Below, piece after piece: positions 25,812 to 34,887 of a stretch of DNA of 43,546 nt. The DNA lies in NCBI GenBank assembly GCA_030626025.1, contig DAOUPT010000029.1, forward strand, positions 1 through 43,546. Reading direction: 5' to 3'. A program made the translations under genes and the position numbers. The notes beneath the pieces were generated by a model, which made no database searches, was not told the origin of the DNA, and saw only the letters and a program-made list of their open reading frames with translations. Within the stretch, counting starts at the first letter, position 1. Every line of letters starts with the position of its first letter. The DNA is from Anderseniella sp. GTDB taxonomy: Bacteria > Pseudomonadota > Alphaproteobacteria > Rhizobiales > Aestuariivirgaceae.

Positions 25812-26192
25812 TTGGCTGTTGACAGTTTGTGGATAATAAGAATTTTGCCCCGATTCGCCGCGCCAGCATAGCGATTCTTGCCAATCCTGCAAAACCAGTC
25901 ATTGGCGTTTGGCTGCTTAAAGGTGGTTAACACTAGCCCGTGACGCGTTTGAAAATAAAAAAAATAATTTTTTTACCCGGAAAAATTCACACCCTGTAGG
26001 TGCATTCCGCGGGAACATGCAATTTTTGTTTGTGAAAATGCCGCACGAATCGAAAAAATTCCAGTGTTTCGACGTTTAATACTGATTCTTAAGCGCGGCC
26101 CGAAAAACGCTGGACCTTTCCGGCAACCTGCGCCATATTCGCGCCACAAGAAAAGACTCGAAAAACACGAGATAGAATTAGCGGAAAAGCTT
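25812..26192. other. 381-base gap between nrdJ control region and NDUFA12 gene
   Basis: No credible gene. It includes an AT run (AAAAAAATAATTTTTTT near 25957-25973) that could form a weak hairpin, and it should hold the promoter of the rightward NDUFA12 gene, which I could not place. An in-frame extension of NDUFA12 back to 26064 exists but lacks family similarity. Confidence 0.4.
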
Positions 26193-26576
26193 ATGTGGAA
26201 CTTCATCAAGCAATTGTTTATCTGGTGGGACGGCCAAACACTGGGCACCCGCTTTTTTACATGGCGCAAAGGAATATCGGTTGGCAAAGACGAAGCCGGT
26301 CATGAGTATTTTCAAACCAAAGACGGCAAACGTCGCTGGATGATTTTCAATGGTCCGACCGAAGGGTCAGCGGTTCCTCCCGGCTGGCACGGCTGGATGC
26401 ACCATCGTGTTGATACCCCGCCAACAGAGCAGTCCTATACCGCTCACGTGTGGGAAGCAGCGCATGTTCCCAACCAGACCGGCACGGCGCAAGCCTACCG
26501 CCCACCGGGAAGCATCCTGTCAACCAACCCGAAACCGGTAGCCAAACCCGACTATGAGGCATGGACGCCTGAATAG
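26193..26576 (+). CDS. NADH:ubiquinone oxidoreductase subunit NDUFA12 family
   Basis: A 127-residue protein of the NDUFA12 (B17.2) family, a supernumerary subunit of respiratory complex I in alphaproteobacteria and mitochondria. Start ATG 26193 (MWNFIKQLFIWWDGQTLGTR) is preceded by GGAAAAG. Typical blocks are GTRFFTWRKGISVGKDEAGH, EYFQTKDGKRRWMIFNGPTE, PPGWHGWMHHRVDTPPTE and the Pro-rich tail with AYRPPGS. It sits on the matrix/cytoplasmic side of complex I and aids its assembly. Its place before DUF2155 and near aat and accC is common in Hyphomicrobiales, although here mlaD and a methyltransferase gene are in between. Confidence 0.92.
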   Translation: MWNFIKQLFIWWDGQTLGTRFFTWRKGISVGKDEAGHEYFQTKDGKRRWMIFNGPTEGSAVPPGWHGWMHHRVDTPPTEQSYTAHVWEAAHVPNQTGTAQAYRPPGSILSTNPKPVAKPDYEAWTPE

Positions 26577-26683
26577 CATCCGCACGGGCGGCACCCTTTG
26601 CAATGGGTTTGCCATTTAAGTGACACAAAAAATCTATTATGATCGCCCGGAATTGATTCTCGTTATTCAGGTGGACATATCAA

Positions 26684-27142
26684 ATGAAAAGCAATGTGGT
26701 TGAAACAGCTGTTGGTGCACTGGTTATTGCCATTGCGGCAGGTTTTTTCTTGTATGTGTATAACACAACCGATTTGGGACGAGGCTCAAACGGTTACCGG
26801 ATCAATGCAGAGTTTGAGAATATAGAGGGCATATCCGTAGGCTCTGATATTCGCATGGCCGGTATAAAAATCGGTACCGTGGTTCAACAAAAGCTTGACC
26901 CCACAACGTTTCAGGCAATTGTGACCATGTCGGTTGCCAATTTTGTCAAACTGCCTGATGACACCACCGCAAAGGTGACATCAGAAGGATTGCTGGGCTC
27001 AAAGTTCATTACTCTGGAAATAGGGGGCAGCGAGGAAATACTCAAGGATGGCGATTCCCTGACCCACACCCAAAGTGCTCTTGATATCTGGGCCCTGATT
27101 AACGAGTTCATGTTCTCGGATAAAGACAAAAAGAGCAAGTAA
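26684..27142 (+). CDS. mlaD: MlaD-type MCE-domain lipid transport protein
   Basis: A 152-residue protein with one N-terminal membrane helix (residues 7-27) and one MCE/MlaD domain (residues 38-117: NAEFENIEGISVGSDIRMAG, IKIGTV, then KVTSEGLLGSKFITLEIGG). MlaD forms a hexameric periplasmic ring of the Mla phospholipid ABC transporter that keeps outer-membrane lipid asymmetry. The permease and ATPase genes (mlaE, mlaF) are not nearby, so they must be elsewhere. The stop overlaps the next start by one base. Confidence 0.9.
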   Translation: MKSNVVETAVGALVIAIAAGFFLYVYNTTDLGRGSNGYRINAEFENIEGISVGSDIRMAGIKIGTVVQQKLDPTTFQAIVTMSVANFVKLPDDTTAKVTSEGLLGSKFITLEIGGSEEILKDGDSLTHTQSALDIWALINEFMFSDKDKKSK

Positions 27143-27903
27143 TGACCCGTTTGCCCAGCCGACAACAAACCTGGAATGCTGATACATATGATAATCACGC
27201 CCGGTTTGTCTCTGACATGGCCGGCGCTGTAGTTGACTGGCTGGACCCTAAACCAACCGAAATGATCCTTGATCTTGGTTGCGGTGACGGCGATTTGACA
27301 GCCCAATTGGTTAAAGTAGGTGCGCAGGTGACCGGCGTTGATGCCAGCAAAGATTTGCTGGAAGCTGCAAAAAAGCTTGGCCTTGATGTTCATCTAATGG
27401 ATGGCGAAGCGCTGGAGTTTGAAAATCAGTTTGATGCGGTCTTCACAAATGCCGCCTTGCACTGGATGACCAATTCGGGTGCAGTAATAGAGGGGGTCCA
27501 CCGGGCATTGAAATCGGGCGGTCGTTTTGTTGGTGAATTTGGCGGCCACGGCAATGTCGCTGCCATTGTTACGGCGATGCGTGCTGTTGGTGAGCGTCGC
27601 GGTGGTGATGTAGCTCTGGCCGGGCCATGGTTTTTTCCGTCACCGGCAGTTTATGCTCAAATGCTTGAAGAAAACGGCTTTGAGGTCAAGCGCATCGGAT
27701 TGTTCCCGCGCCCGACCCCTTTGAAAACCGGTATGAAAGAATGGCTGAAACTTTTCCGAAAACCATTTTTTGAACAATTTTCTGATCAAAGTGACGCCGT
27801 GCTTGAAGAGGTCGAAGCTCTTTTGGCACCAAGCCTTAAAGATGCACAAGGATACTGGACGGCAGATTATGTACGTCTGCGGTTTGAAGCGACAAAACAA
27901 TGA
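27142..27903 (+). CDS. SAM-dependent methyltransferase, class I
   Basis: A 253-residue cytoplasmic methyltransferase. Motif I is ILDLGCGDGDLTAQL (residues about 48-62). The acidic end of strand 2 is GVDASKDLLEAAK, and the later motif is FDAVFTNAALHWMTN. The AALHWM signature resembles trans-aconitate methyltransferase-like proteins; the substrate is unknown. The start is at the last base of the mlaD stop, and its own stop overlaps the DUF2155 gene (ATGA), so mlaD, this gene and the next are co-translated. Confidence 0.85.
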   Translation: MTRLPSRQQTWNADTYDNHARFVSDMAGAVVDWLDPKPTEMILDLGCGDGDLTAQLVKVGAQVTGVDASKDLLEAAKKLGLDVHLMDGEALEFENQFDAVFTNAALHWMTNSGAVIEGVHRALKSGGRFVGEFGGHGNVAAIVTAMRAVGERRGGDVALAGPWFFPSPAVYAQMLEENGFEVKRIGLFPRPTPLKTGMKEWLKLFRKPFFEQFSDQSDAVLEEVEALLAPSLKDAQGYWTADYVRLRFEATKQ

Positions 27904-28349
27904 ACAGAATTTTTACCGCTATAATCGTTTTTATTACACTAATGACAGTCTCATCATTCGCAGGTCCGGTGCAGAATCCGATTGCGATTTTTGCCGGCCT
28001 TGACAAAATCACCGGCACCATCACCACTTTTGAAATCAATATCGGTGAAACAAAACGTTTCGGCTCTCTCTATATCCGTCCGCGCATTTGCAATACCAGG
28101 CCGATTACCGAAGAGCCCAAAACCACGTCCTTTATTGAAATCGATGATAACCTTCTCGATGGCACGCTCAAACGGGTCTTTACCGGCTGGATGCTGGCCC
28201 AAAGTCCTGGCCTCAATGCCGTCGAGCACCCGGTCTACGACATCTGGCTCACTGGCTGCCGTGACCCCAAAGCGCCGAAACATGATCTCAGTGATGTGCC
28301 GCCACCCACAGAACCTGCGGAAGAGAAAAAACCAGAGACTGAAAATTAA
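27900..28349 (+). CDS. DUF2155-domain exported protein
   Basis: A 149-residue protein with signal peptide (residues 1-21, to SFAGP) and the DUF2155 core (residues 27-115): ITGTITTFEINIGETKRFGS, LYIRPRICNTRP, then FTGWMLAQSPGLNAVEHPVYDIWLTGC. The C-terminal tail is Pro/Glu/Lys-rich. The function is unknown; the family is largely alphaproteobacterial and is normally found near NDUFA12 and aat, as here. ATGA overlap with the methyltransferase gene. Confidence 0.88.
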   Translation: MNRIFTAIIVFITLMTVSSFAGPVQNPIAIFAGLDKITGTITTFEINIGETKRFGSLYIRPRICNTRPITEEPKTTSFIEIDDNLLDGTLKRVFTGWMLAQSPGLNAVEHPVYDIWLTGCRDPKAPKHDLSDVPPPTEPAEEKKPETEN

Positions 28350-28447
28350 AGCATGTCTCCCAAAAGTGGGCACCGGTTTTGGGAGACATGCGTAAAAACA
28401 AAGACTTAAAGCATGTCACATGAATCTCAAAAAAGGAGCCATGCTTT
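28348..28447. repeat. Rhizobial-type intergenic palindromic element
   Basis: GCATGTCTCCCAAAA (28351-28365) pairs perfectly with TTTTGGGAGACATGC (28377-28391) around an 11-base loop, flanked by AAA and by GTAAAAACAAAGACTTAAAGC. This arrangement, with the trailing TAAAAACAAAGACTTAAAGC, is what I remember from abundant intergenic palindromes in Mesorhizobium, Sinorhizobium and relatives. A shorter dyad (AAAGCATG 28408-28415, CATGCTTT 28440-28447) follows. Placed between convergent genes, it could also end transcription of the DUF2155 operon. Confidence 0.7.
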
Positions 28448-28458
28448 AGTCTGGCTCC

Positions 28459-29772
28459 TCATCGGTCCAGACCGACGCCTTTAAACCGTGAACGGACAGT
28501 AAAGGCAGCACCAACGTCAAGCAGCGGGCGAGGGGGCATCCATGAACCCGGCGCCGATGCCAGACAATCGCTGATCAAGTCCGATTGCCCGCCATTGGCG
28601 TAGTCGGCAAGGGCAGTGCCAAAGGCGGTGCCGCGACTAACGCCCGAACCATTATAGCCACCGGCCAGATAGATGTTGTCGTGCTGGCGTCCGAAAAAGT
28701 TGGTGCCATTGCGACTGATACCTTCGACCCCGGACCAGGCAAATTCAAACGGCACGTCGGCCAGTTGGGGAAAGCGGCGCTCAAAACTCTCGCGGTGAAT
28801 GGCTTGCCGGTCGGCCAATTGCTTGTCAGACAGCAAGGCCCCGCCGTGATACTCAGCCGTATTGCGCAGACACAACCGCCCGTCTGCCGTTAATCGTACC
28901 GTCGCCCCACCGCCATGCAAGGACAACACGCCCCATTCGGATAAATTGCCCAGACTGGCCAGTTCCGGTCCGGTCAATATCCGGGTAAAACTGCCTGCCA
29001 AAGTACTGCCGATCAGATAACGGGCCAGAAAACCAATTTTCCCGGCTTCATAATTGGTTGCCAAAAACAGCTTGTCAGTCCGCACTTGGCCATTCTCAAG
29101 GGCAAGGGTCAGCGGTGCACCTTCAACTATGCCCAGCACTGGTGTTTGCTCACACAGTTTGACGTTGTCAGGCAAACTGTCAGCCAGCCCCCGCACCAAA
29201 GCAGCTGGTTGCAGCAACGCGCCGTCATGAACATGAACACCGCGTTGGTAAGTATTGGTACCAAGCCGCTCTCTCAAAGCTTGCTGGTCAAGCCGCGTAT
29301 GGGCAATGTTCATCGCCTCCAGATAATGCACAAATTGCTCACATTCTTTCATCGACAGCTTATCGGCTGCCGTATGATGAAATCCGCAATCATTCCACTG
29401 GCAGGCGATGTCATTTTCGCTGACCTGTGCCCGCAACAAATCAAGCCCGGCCTGATTGATCCGGTTAATCCGCTGGTAATTCGGCATCTCGCTGGCTTTG
29501 AAACCGCCACCAAACTGACTGACCGCAACGGCGTAACCTGAATTACGCCCAGAAGCACCTTGCCCGACAAGTCGTGCATCAAGCAGCAATATTTCATCGT
29601 CTGGATGAAGGTCGGCCAGCCGCCGCGCACAGGCCAGCCCGGTAACCCCGGCCCCGATCACAATAAATGACACTCGGTGCGTCCCGCTCAGCGTCGGTGA
29701 GGGCAGGCGTTCGGGCAGAAATTCGGCCCAGCCATGTCGGTCGGTGGCAAAGTCATCACGGCTTAATTTCAT
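28459..29772 (-). CDS. FAD-dependent oxidoreductase (DAO family)
   Basis: A 437-residue flavoprotein of the D-amino-acid oxidase/glycine oxidase superfamily from ATG 29772 (MKLSRDDFATDRHGWAEFLP); an ATG at 29808 would add 12 residues without a ribosome site. The Rossmann FAD motif is FIVIGAGVTGLACARRLADL (residues about 37-56), then GASGRNSGYAV. The C-terminal block GTNFFGRQHDNIYLAGGYNG and SGVSRGTAFG closes the flavin site. Proteins beginning SFW...LP and with GRNSG act on amines such as gamma-glutamylputrescine, but the substrate is not shown. Divergent to the LysE gene. Confidence 0.85.
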   Translation of the reverse strand: MKLSRDDFATDRHGWAEFLPERLPSPTLSGTHRVSFIVIGAGVTGLACARRLADLHPDDEILLLDARLVGQGASGRNSGYAVAVSQFGGGFKASEMPNYQRINRINQAGLDLLRAQVSENDIACQWNDCGFHHTAADKLSMKECEQFVHYLEAMNIAHTRLDQQALRERLGTNTYQRGVHVHDGALLQPAALVRGLADSLPDNVKLCEQTPVLGIVEGAPLTLALENGQVRTDKLFLATNYEAGKIGFLARYLIGSTLAGSFTRILTGPELASLGNLSEWGVLSLHGGGATVRLTADGRLCLRNTAEYHGGALLSDKQLADRQAIHRESFERRFPQLADVPFEFAWSGVEGISRNGTNFFGRQHDNIYLAGGYNGSGVSRGTAFGTALADYANGGQSDLISDCLASAPGSWMPPRPLLDVGAAFTVRSRFKGVGLDR

Positions 29773-29839
29773 GGAAAACGTTCGCTTTTGTTGGCAGTTC
29801 GGTATCATATCACTATGACGACCATGTTAGGGGTTCTCA

Positions 29840-30466
29840 ATGATTGATCCAACCCTCCTTATAATCTTTATTCCTGCAGCACTGGCTTTAAACCTCACGC
29901 CCGGCAGCGACATGCTTTTCTGCCTCGGGCAGGGGGTGAAATCTGGCCCTTATGCCGGTTTTGCAGCAAGCCTTGGCATAGCAACCGGCGGATTGATCCA
30001 TTCTGTCTTGGCAGCTTTCGGCCTGGCGGCACTCCTTGCCGCCTATCCGTTGGCTTTCGAGCTGATCCGTTGGGCTGGTGTTGCCTATCTGACATGGCTG
30101 GCAATCGAAGCCTTTCGCAATACTGATCTTGCTAAACCGGCAACTCACATCAAGGGTGTCAGCGCCTATACGGCTTGGCGCAATGGCACTTTTGTGAATC
30201 TCTTTAATCCAAAAGTGGCAATTTTCATGCTGGCTTTTGTCCCCCAGTTTGTTGATCCAGCACGGAGTTCCACCATCATCCAATTTTTGATTTTCGGCAT
30301 GATTTTGAATATTGGCGGCACCATTATCAATGGGCTGGTCGGTGTGTTTGCCGGTTCGATTGGCAGCGTTTTGACCGCCAACCAAAAGATCGCCAACATC
30401 ACCCGCATGTTGAGTGCCAGTGTATTCCTGGGGTTGGCCGCAAATCTGGCTTTCAGTCGCCGATAA
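29840..30466 (+). CDS. LysE-family amino-acid exporter
   Basis: A 208-residue inner-membrane protein of the LysE/RhtB family with about six membrane segments. The N-terminal pattern NLTPGSDMLFCLGQGVKSGPYAGF, WAGVAYLTWLAIEAFR and the motif FVNLFNPKVAIFMLAFVPQFV are typical. AGGGG precedes the ATG. It likely exports amino acids or their derivatives. It is divergent from the DAO-family gene by about 70 bases, and convergent with the DoxX-like gene. Confidence 0.88.
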   Translation: MIDPTLLIIFIPAALALNLTPGSDMLFCLGQGVKSGPYAGFAASLGIATGGLIHSVLAAFGLAALLAAYPLAFELIRWAGVAYLTWLAIEAFRNTDLAKPATHIKGVSAYTAWRNGTFVNLFNPKVAIFMLAFVPQFVDPARSSTIIQFLIFGMILNIGGTIINGLVGVFAGSIGSVLTANQKIANITRMLSASVFLGLAANLAFSRR

Positions 30467-30474
30467 TACGAAAA

Positions 30475-30924
30475 CTATTTCCGGCGCCGCGCAAGCCAGC
30501 CATCCAGTGACCAATAATCCCTTTCGCGCAACAACCACAAGGCTGCAAACCCGGCCAACGCCGCCAGCGCAATGGCCTGATTGCGGTTAGTTGGAAAACC
30601 ACTCTTGATGACGAATGGAGCAATGAGGTTGGGAAAAATAACCGCGATGGTCACCGCATGCATGGCAAACCCCAATCCATAACTGATAGTGCGCCAAAAC
30701 CCGGCAGCAATCGCCAGACAAATAACAATCTGTAAACCGCCCATCACATAGGGCAGGGTGGAGCCTATATCGATGCCATGAAAATACCCCCACAGTTTCT
30801 TATACTGCTCTGGTGCCAAAATCTTGTTGACCGCCCAGACGAACAAAAACCACGCTAGCCCAAGCCGCAAAATCACCATACCGAGAGATTCCTGCCAGCG
30901 CGGCGGGGGCATATCGATATTCAT
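30475..30924 (-). CDS. DoxX-like membrane protein
   Basis: A 149-residue protein with four membrane helices (around residues 15-32, 55-72, 78-96, 116-132), the layout of the DoxX/MauE group. The start is taken as ATG 30924, with AAGGA nine bases upstream; ATG 30930 is nearer to it. Function unknown; members have been linked with quinol oxidases and redox control. It ends nine bases from the LysE stop, convergent. Confidence 0.65.
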   Translation of the reverse strand: MNIDMPPPRWQESLGMVILRLGLAWFLFVWAVNKILAPEQYKKLWGYFHGIDIGSTLPYVMGGLQIVICLAIAAGFWRTISYGLGFAMHAVTIAVIFPNLIAPFVIKSGFPTNRNQAIALAALAGFAALWLLRERDYWSLDGWLARRRK

Positions 30925-31053
30925 CACCATTTGTCCTTGTGTTTTCTTGTGGTCAAATGGTCAGATTTTAGCCTGCAAGGTCAATTCATATGTGATCAAT
31001 CATGTGTTACTGGCAGCCAAAGTGGGCGCTGAAAACCTAACGATCTTTCTAGC

Positions 31054-31704
31054 TCAATCCGACTTCGCCAGTCGCAACACTTCCTCGGGTTCACCATCCC
31101 GCTCAAAAGCATCAAACTCCGCATCCACCCCAAGCGCCGGTTCCAGCATGAGATGGTATTCATTGCGCGAAACCGTGGCCAGGCCGAATTGGGTCAGGTG
31201 ATCATTGGTGAATTGGGCATCTAGCAGGGCAAAGCCACCAGCTTTCAGGCGGGCAACGAGATGGACAAGTGCAACTTTTGAAGCATCGGTTTTGAGCGAA
31301 AACATGCTTTCACCAAAGAACGCTGCGCCAATGCGAATGCCGTACAGGCCACCGACCAGTTCATCGTCCTGCCAGCACTCGACACTGTGCCCGCACCCCA
31401 TTTTGTGAAGCTGTTTATAAAGGGTGATAATTCGACTGTTTATCCAGGTCGAGGGGCGAGTGTCAGTCTCGGTCGAGCAAAGCTGCATGACTTGCTCAAA
31501 GGCGCTATCGACACGAATTTCAAAATCCTGTTTACGAACTTTCTTGGCCAGTGAGCGCGGCACGTGAAAGCCGCTTAGAGGCAGGATGCCGCGCTCTTCC
31601 GGTTCAACCCAGTAAAGTGAATTGTCGCCAGCATCCTCGGCCATCGGGAAAATCCCGGCAGCATAAGCCCGTAACAAAATTTGCGGGGTGATTGTACTTG
31701 ACAT
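31054..31704 (-). CDS. aat: Leucyl/phenylalanyl-tRNA--protein transferase
   Basis: A 216-residue enzyme that adds Leu or Phe from aminoacyl-tRNA to N-terminal Arg/Lys of proteins, making them ClpS/ClpAP substrates (N-degron pathway). Family blocks: LLRAYAAGIFPMAED, YWVEPEERGILPL, STWINSRIITLYKQLHKMGCGHSVECW, LVGGLYGIRIGAAFFGESMFS, ALVHLVARLKAGGFALLDAQF and TNDHLTQFG. Complete. It lies 42 bases after accC on the same strand, in the usual alphaproteobacterial order aroQ-accB-accC-aat. Confidence 0.96.
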   Translation of the reverse strand: MSSTITPQILLRAYAAGIFPMAEDAGDNSLYWVEPEERGILPLSGFHVPRSLAKKVRKQDFEIRVDSAFEQVMQLCSTETDTRPSTWINSRIITLYKQLHKMGCGHSVECWQDDELVGGLYGIRIGAAFFGESMFSLKTDASKVALVHLVARLKAGGFALLDAQFTNDHLTQFGLATVSRNEYHLMLEPALGVDAEFDAFERDGEPEEVLRLAKSD

Positions 31705-31746
31705 TAGAACCCAACTTTTTTTACCCGCCTCCGGATAAACCTAAAC

Positions 31747-33087
31747 TCAATGCCAGCCGAGATATTTCTCAAGCCAGTGGATATCATAATCACCATCCAT
31801 GATATCTTTTTCGGCCAACAAGTCCTGAAACAGCGGAATGGTGGTCTCCACCCCTTCAATCACATATTCGCCCAAGGCCCGGCGAAGGCGCATCAGGCAT
31901 TCGTTGCGCGATTTGCCGAATACGATCAATTTGCCGATCAAGCTGTCATAATAGGGTGGGATTCTGTAGCCCGAATAAATCCCTGAATCGACTCGCACAC
32001 CCAGACCGCCGGGGACGTGTACGTTTTCAACCAAACCGGGCGAGGGCATAAAGGTTCTGGGGTTTTCGGCATTGATCCGGCATTCAATCGCATGACCGTT
32101 AAACTGCACATCATCTTGCGTATAACCAAGTTTTGCCCCGGCTGCGATGCGAATTTGCTCCTGCACCAGATCAATCCCGGTAATCATTTCGGTTACCGGA
32201 TGCTCAACCTGCAAACGGGTGTTCATTTCAATGAAATAGAACTCGCCATTTTCATACAAAAATTCAATCGTCCCGGCACCGGAATAATTCATGTCCGCAA
32301 TGGCTTTAGCGCAGGTGTTGCCGATTTTTTCACGCTGGCTGTCGTTCAGGGCCGGTGAGCGAGCCTCTTCCCAAACCTTCTGGTGCCGCCGTTGCAGCGA
32401 ACAATCACGCTCGCCCAGATGAACACCGCCTCCCTGACCATCGCCTAAAACCTGCACTTCAATATGGCGCGGCTTACCAAGGAATTTTTCGATATATACT
32501 GACCCGTCGCCAAAAGCTGCTTTGGCTTCAGTCTGGGTTGTTTGCAAAGACACAGCCATGTCCTGAGAGTTTTTGACAACCCGCATACCGCGTCCACCAC
32601 CACCGGCGGCGGCTTTAATAATGACCGGATAGCCAATTTCATTAGCAATGCGGATCGCCTCAGCAGGGTCTTCAACCGCGCCGGGTGAACCGGGCACCAC
32701 TGGAATACCCAAAGCTTCGACGGTTTGTTTGGCTGCAATTTTATCGCCCATGGTGCGAATATGATCACCGCTCGGGCCGATAAAGGTAATGTTGTGCTCT
32801 TTCAAAATATCCGAGAACTGGGCATTTTCAGAAAGAAAGCCATAACCGGGATGAACCGCATCAGCACCGGTAATTTCACAGGCCGACAAAATTGCCGGTA
32901 TGCTTAAATAGGAATCGGCAGCCGCCGGTGGACCGATACAAACACTTTCATCGGCCAGCAAAACGTGCATGGCAGTTTCATCAGCGGTTGAATGAACCGC
33001 AACAGTTGCAATGCCAAGCTCGCGGCAGGCGCGCAACACCCGCAGGGCAATTTCACCCCTATTGGCTATGAGAACCTTGTCAAACAT
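31747..33087 (-). CDS. accC: Acetyl-CoA carboxylase biotin carboxylase
   Basis: A 446-residue ATP-grasp enzyme that carboxylates the biotin of AccB, the first half-reaction of fatty-acid synthesis. Features: FDKVLIANRGEIALRVLRAC at the N-terminus, HPGYGFLSENAQF, the Gly-rich ATP loop AAAGGGGRGMR, HIEVQVLGDGQGG, GERDCSLQRRHQK, FYFIEMNTRLQVEHPVTEMI (metal and biotin site) and a C-terminal domain. The start follows the accB stop by one base, showing tight coupling. Confidence 0.97.
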   Translation of the reverse strand: MFDKVLIANRGEIALRVLRACRELGIATVAVHSTADETAMHVLLADESVCIGPPAAADSYLSIPAILSACEITGADAVHPGYGFLSENAQFSDILKEHNITFIGPSGDHIRTMGDKIAAKQTVEALGIPVVPGSPGAVEDPAEAIRIANEIGYPVIIKAAAGGGGRGMRVVKNSQDMAVSLQTTQTEAKAAFGDGSVYIEKFLGKPRHIEVQVLGDGQGGGVHLGERDCSLQRRHQKVWEEARSPALNDSQREKIGNTCAKAIADMNYSGAGTIEFLYENGEFYFIEMNTRLQVEHPVTEMITGIDLVQEQIRIAAGAKLGYTQDDVQFNGHAIECRINAENPRTFMPSPGLVENVHVPGGLGVRVDSGIYSGYRIPPYYDSLIGKLIVFGKSRNECLMRLRRALGEYVIEGVETTIPLFQDLLAEKDIMDGDYDIHWLEKYLGWH

Positions 33088-33088
33088 T

Positions 33089-33523
33089 CTACTCGATCAC
33101 CACCAGAGGTTCGTCAAATTCCACCGGCTGGCCGTCTTCAACCAGAATTTCCGTAATCTTGCCAGCTTTTGGTGCCGGAATTTGGTTCATGGTTTTCATC
33201 GCCTCAACAATCAGCAGGGAATCACCTTGGGCTACTGTCTTGCCAACCGAAATAAAGTTTGCCGCGCCCGGCGCCGGAGCCAGATAAACCGTGCCAACCA
33301 TCGGAGATTTCACCGCATCAACAGGTTTGGCAGGTTCCTCCTTGGCTGGTGCCGCAGCGACCGGTGCGCCAGCGGCTGGAACGGTTGCTGCAACCATTGT
33401 GCCGCCCTTTGCCACCCGGACCCTGATATCGTTTTGCTCGATCTCGATTTCTGTTAGCCCGGTTTCGTCAAGCAGCTCAGCCAGTTCGCGGAGCATCTCT
33501 TTATCTATTTTTGTTTTGGCCAT
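33089..33523 (-). CDS. accB: Biotin carboxyl carrier protein
   Basis: A 144-residue carrier protein from ATG 33523 ([20 protein letters not shown]). An upstream TTG at 33538 overlaps the aroQ stop and would add five residues. An Ala/Pro-rich linker (residues about 55-70, [16 protein letters not shown]) joins the N-terminal part to the biotinyl domain (about 70-144), with the biotinylated Lys in [13 protein letters not shown]. It carries CO2 between AccC and the AccAD transferase. Confidence 0.95.
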   Translation of the reverse strand: MAKTKIDKEMLRELAELLDETGLTEIEIEQNDIRVRVAKGGTMVAATVPAAGAPVAAAPAKEEPAKPVDAVKSPMVGTVYLAPAPGAANFISVGKTVAQGDSLLIVEAMKTMNQIPAPKAGKITEILVEDGQPVEFDEPLVVIE

Positions 33524-33534
33524 TTTTCTTTCAC

Positions 33535-33969
33535 TCAAATTAGTTTTGCGGCAGCATCAAGCGCCAATTCATACCCTTGCGCCCCAAAGCCGCAAATCAC
33601 ACCCTGCGCCACCGGAGATACAAAGCTCTTGTGGCGAAATTCTTCCCGTTTGTAAACATTTGAAAGGTGCACTTCAATAATAGGAACATCGGCCATCCGC
33701 AAGGCATCATGCAAGGCAACCGATGTGTGGGTGTAAGCTGCCGCATTCAGAATGATCGCACAAGCGCCCTGACGGGCTTCCTGCACATGGTTGACCAACT
33801 CGCCTTCGTCATTGGTTTGGCGAAAATCAACTATCATTCCCAGCGTCTTTGCCTTGTCGTTACACAGATCTGCAATATCATCCAGCGTCTGCGAGCCATA
33901 AACATCGGTCTCGCGCGTGCCGAGCATATTTAGATTTGGTCCATTAAGTATGAAAACCGGTTTGGTCAT
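33535..33969 (-). CDS. aroQ: 3-dehydroquinate dehydratase, type II
   Basis: A 144-residue dodecameric enzyme of the shikimate pathway. The start at ATG 33969 ([20 protein letters not shown]) has GAGGGAG six bases upstream; 33990 is less likely. Key parts are [12 protein letters not shown] with the catalytic Arg/Tyr loop (DVYGSQTL), [27 protein letters not shown]-like [30 protein letters not shown] and [11 protein letters not shown]. It is first in the aroQ-accB-accC-aat cluster, with 11 bases between its stop and the accB start. Confidence 0.96.
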   Translation of the reverse strand: MTKPVFILNGPNLNMLGTRETDVYGSQTLDDIADLCNDKAKTLGMIVDFRQTNDEGELVNHVQEARQGACAIILNAAAYTHTSVALHDALRMADVPIIEVHLSNVYKREEFRHKSFVSPVAQGVICGFGAQGYELALDAAAKLI

Positions 33970-34055
33970 AAAGCACTCCCTCAGACTCATCTTATATACG
34001 CGTCTAAAGCACCTTTTGGAAGGGGATAGCCAAGGGAACGCAACTTTTTACAAAC

Positions 34056-34823
34056 TTAACAGACCGCTGCGCAACCGCCTTCTTTACGAACCTTTGAAAT
34101 TGCATCGGCCAGTTGTTCAAAGCCAATGGCGCCCGGAAAAATGTTGTCAGCAATAATAAAGGCCGGTGTTCCGTTGATATTCAAAGCCCGGGCAACAGCG
34201 TGGTTGCGCTGAATGATCGTCGTGACTTCATCTGACTCCATATCTTTTTTCAATTTGTCAATATCAAGGCCAACTTTTTTGGCAACCTGAAATACACCCG
34301 CCTCATTTACTGAACCGCGTTTCTTTAACAGCTCTAAATGAAATTCCCAATATTTTCCCTGGGCCCGTGAGGCAATTGCGGCCCGCGCAGCTGCCATTGA
34401 TCCGGGGCCAAGAATAGGGAACTCCTTGATGACAATTTTCAGTTTTTTGTCTGTTTCAACAAGTTTGAGAATATCGGGCAACGAGCGTTTGCAAAAACCG
34501 CAATTATAATCAAAAAGTTCAACCAATGTGACATCGCCCACCGGGTTGCCGATAATCAGATCACCATCGGCCCGAAAGATATCGGCAGCCATTTCCTTGA
34601 TGGCGGTTTTTGCACCGGCGGCCTTGGCCAGAGCTTCCTTGCGCTCCAGTGCCCGAAAGGCATCGCGTAAAACTTCCGGGTTCTCCATCAAATATTCGCG
34701 AACAATCTCACCCATTTCCTTGCGCTGGCTATCGTTAAATTCAGCCGCAAGAACACTTGCAGGAAGTAGCAGGGCGATGAGCATGGCGACTGCGGTTCCA
34801 GCAGATTTAAAATGAGAGATCAT
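34056..34823 (-). CDS. DsbA-family periplasmic thiol oxidoreductase
   Basis: A 255-residue exported protein with a signal peptide to about residue 27 (VLAAEF), an N-terminal helical part (EMGEIVREYLMENPEVLRDA), the redox motif CGFC at residues 108-111 and the cis-Pro loop NGTPAF at 219-220. It ends GGCAAVC, two extra cysteines. All these positions are identical in number to those in the copper-module paralogue at 15248, which has CPFC. It probably serves general disulfide formation or isomerisation; it is Com1/DsbA-like. It lies 86 bases upstream of aroQ on the same strand. Confidence 0.88.
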   Translation of the reverse strand: MISHFKSAGTAVAMLIALLLPASVLAAEFNDSQRKEMGEIVREYLMENPEVLRDAFRALERKEALAKAAGAKTAIKEMAADIFRADGDLIIGNPVGDVTLVELFDYNCGFCKRSLPDILKLVETDKKLKIVIKEFPILGPGSMAAARAAIASRAQGKYWEFHLELLKKRGSVNEAGVFQVAKKVGLDIDKLKKDMESDEVTTIIQRNHAVARALNINGTPAFIIADNIFPGAIGFEQLADAISKVRKEGGCAAVC

Positions 34824-34887
34824 TAGATATATTCCTTGAACTTAATATGATTTTTAAAGTGATACGATTTTCCACATCATGCGGCAA

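Noticed and set aside
26064-26192. N-terminal extension of NDUFA12
   Set aside because: The added 43 residues lack family similarity, and the ATG at 26193 has a good ribosome site and the conserved start.
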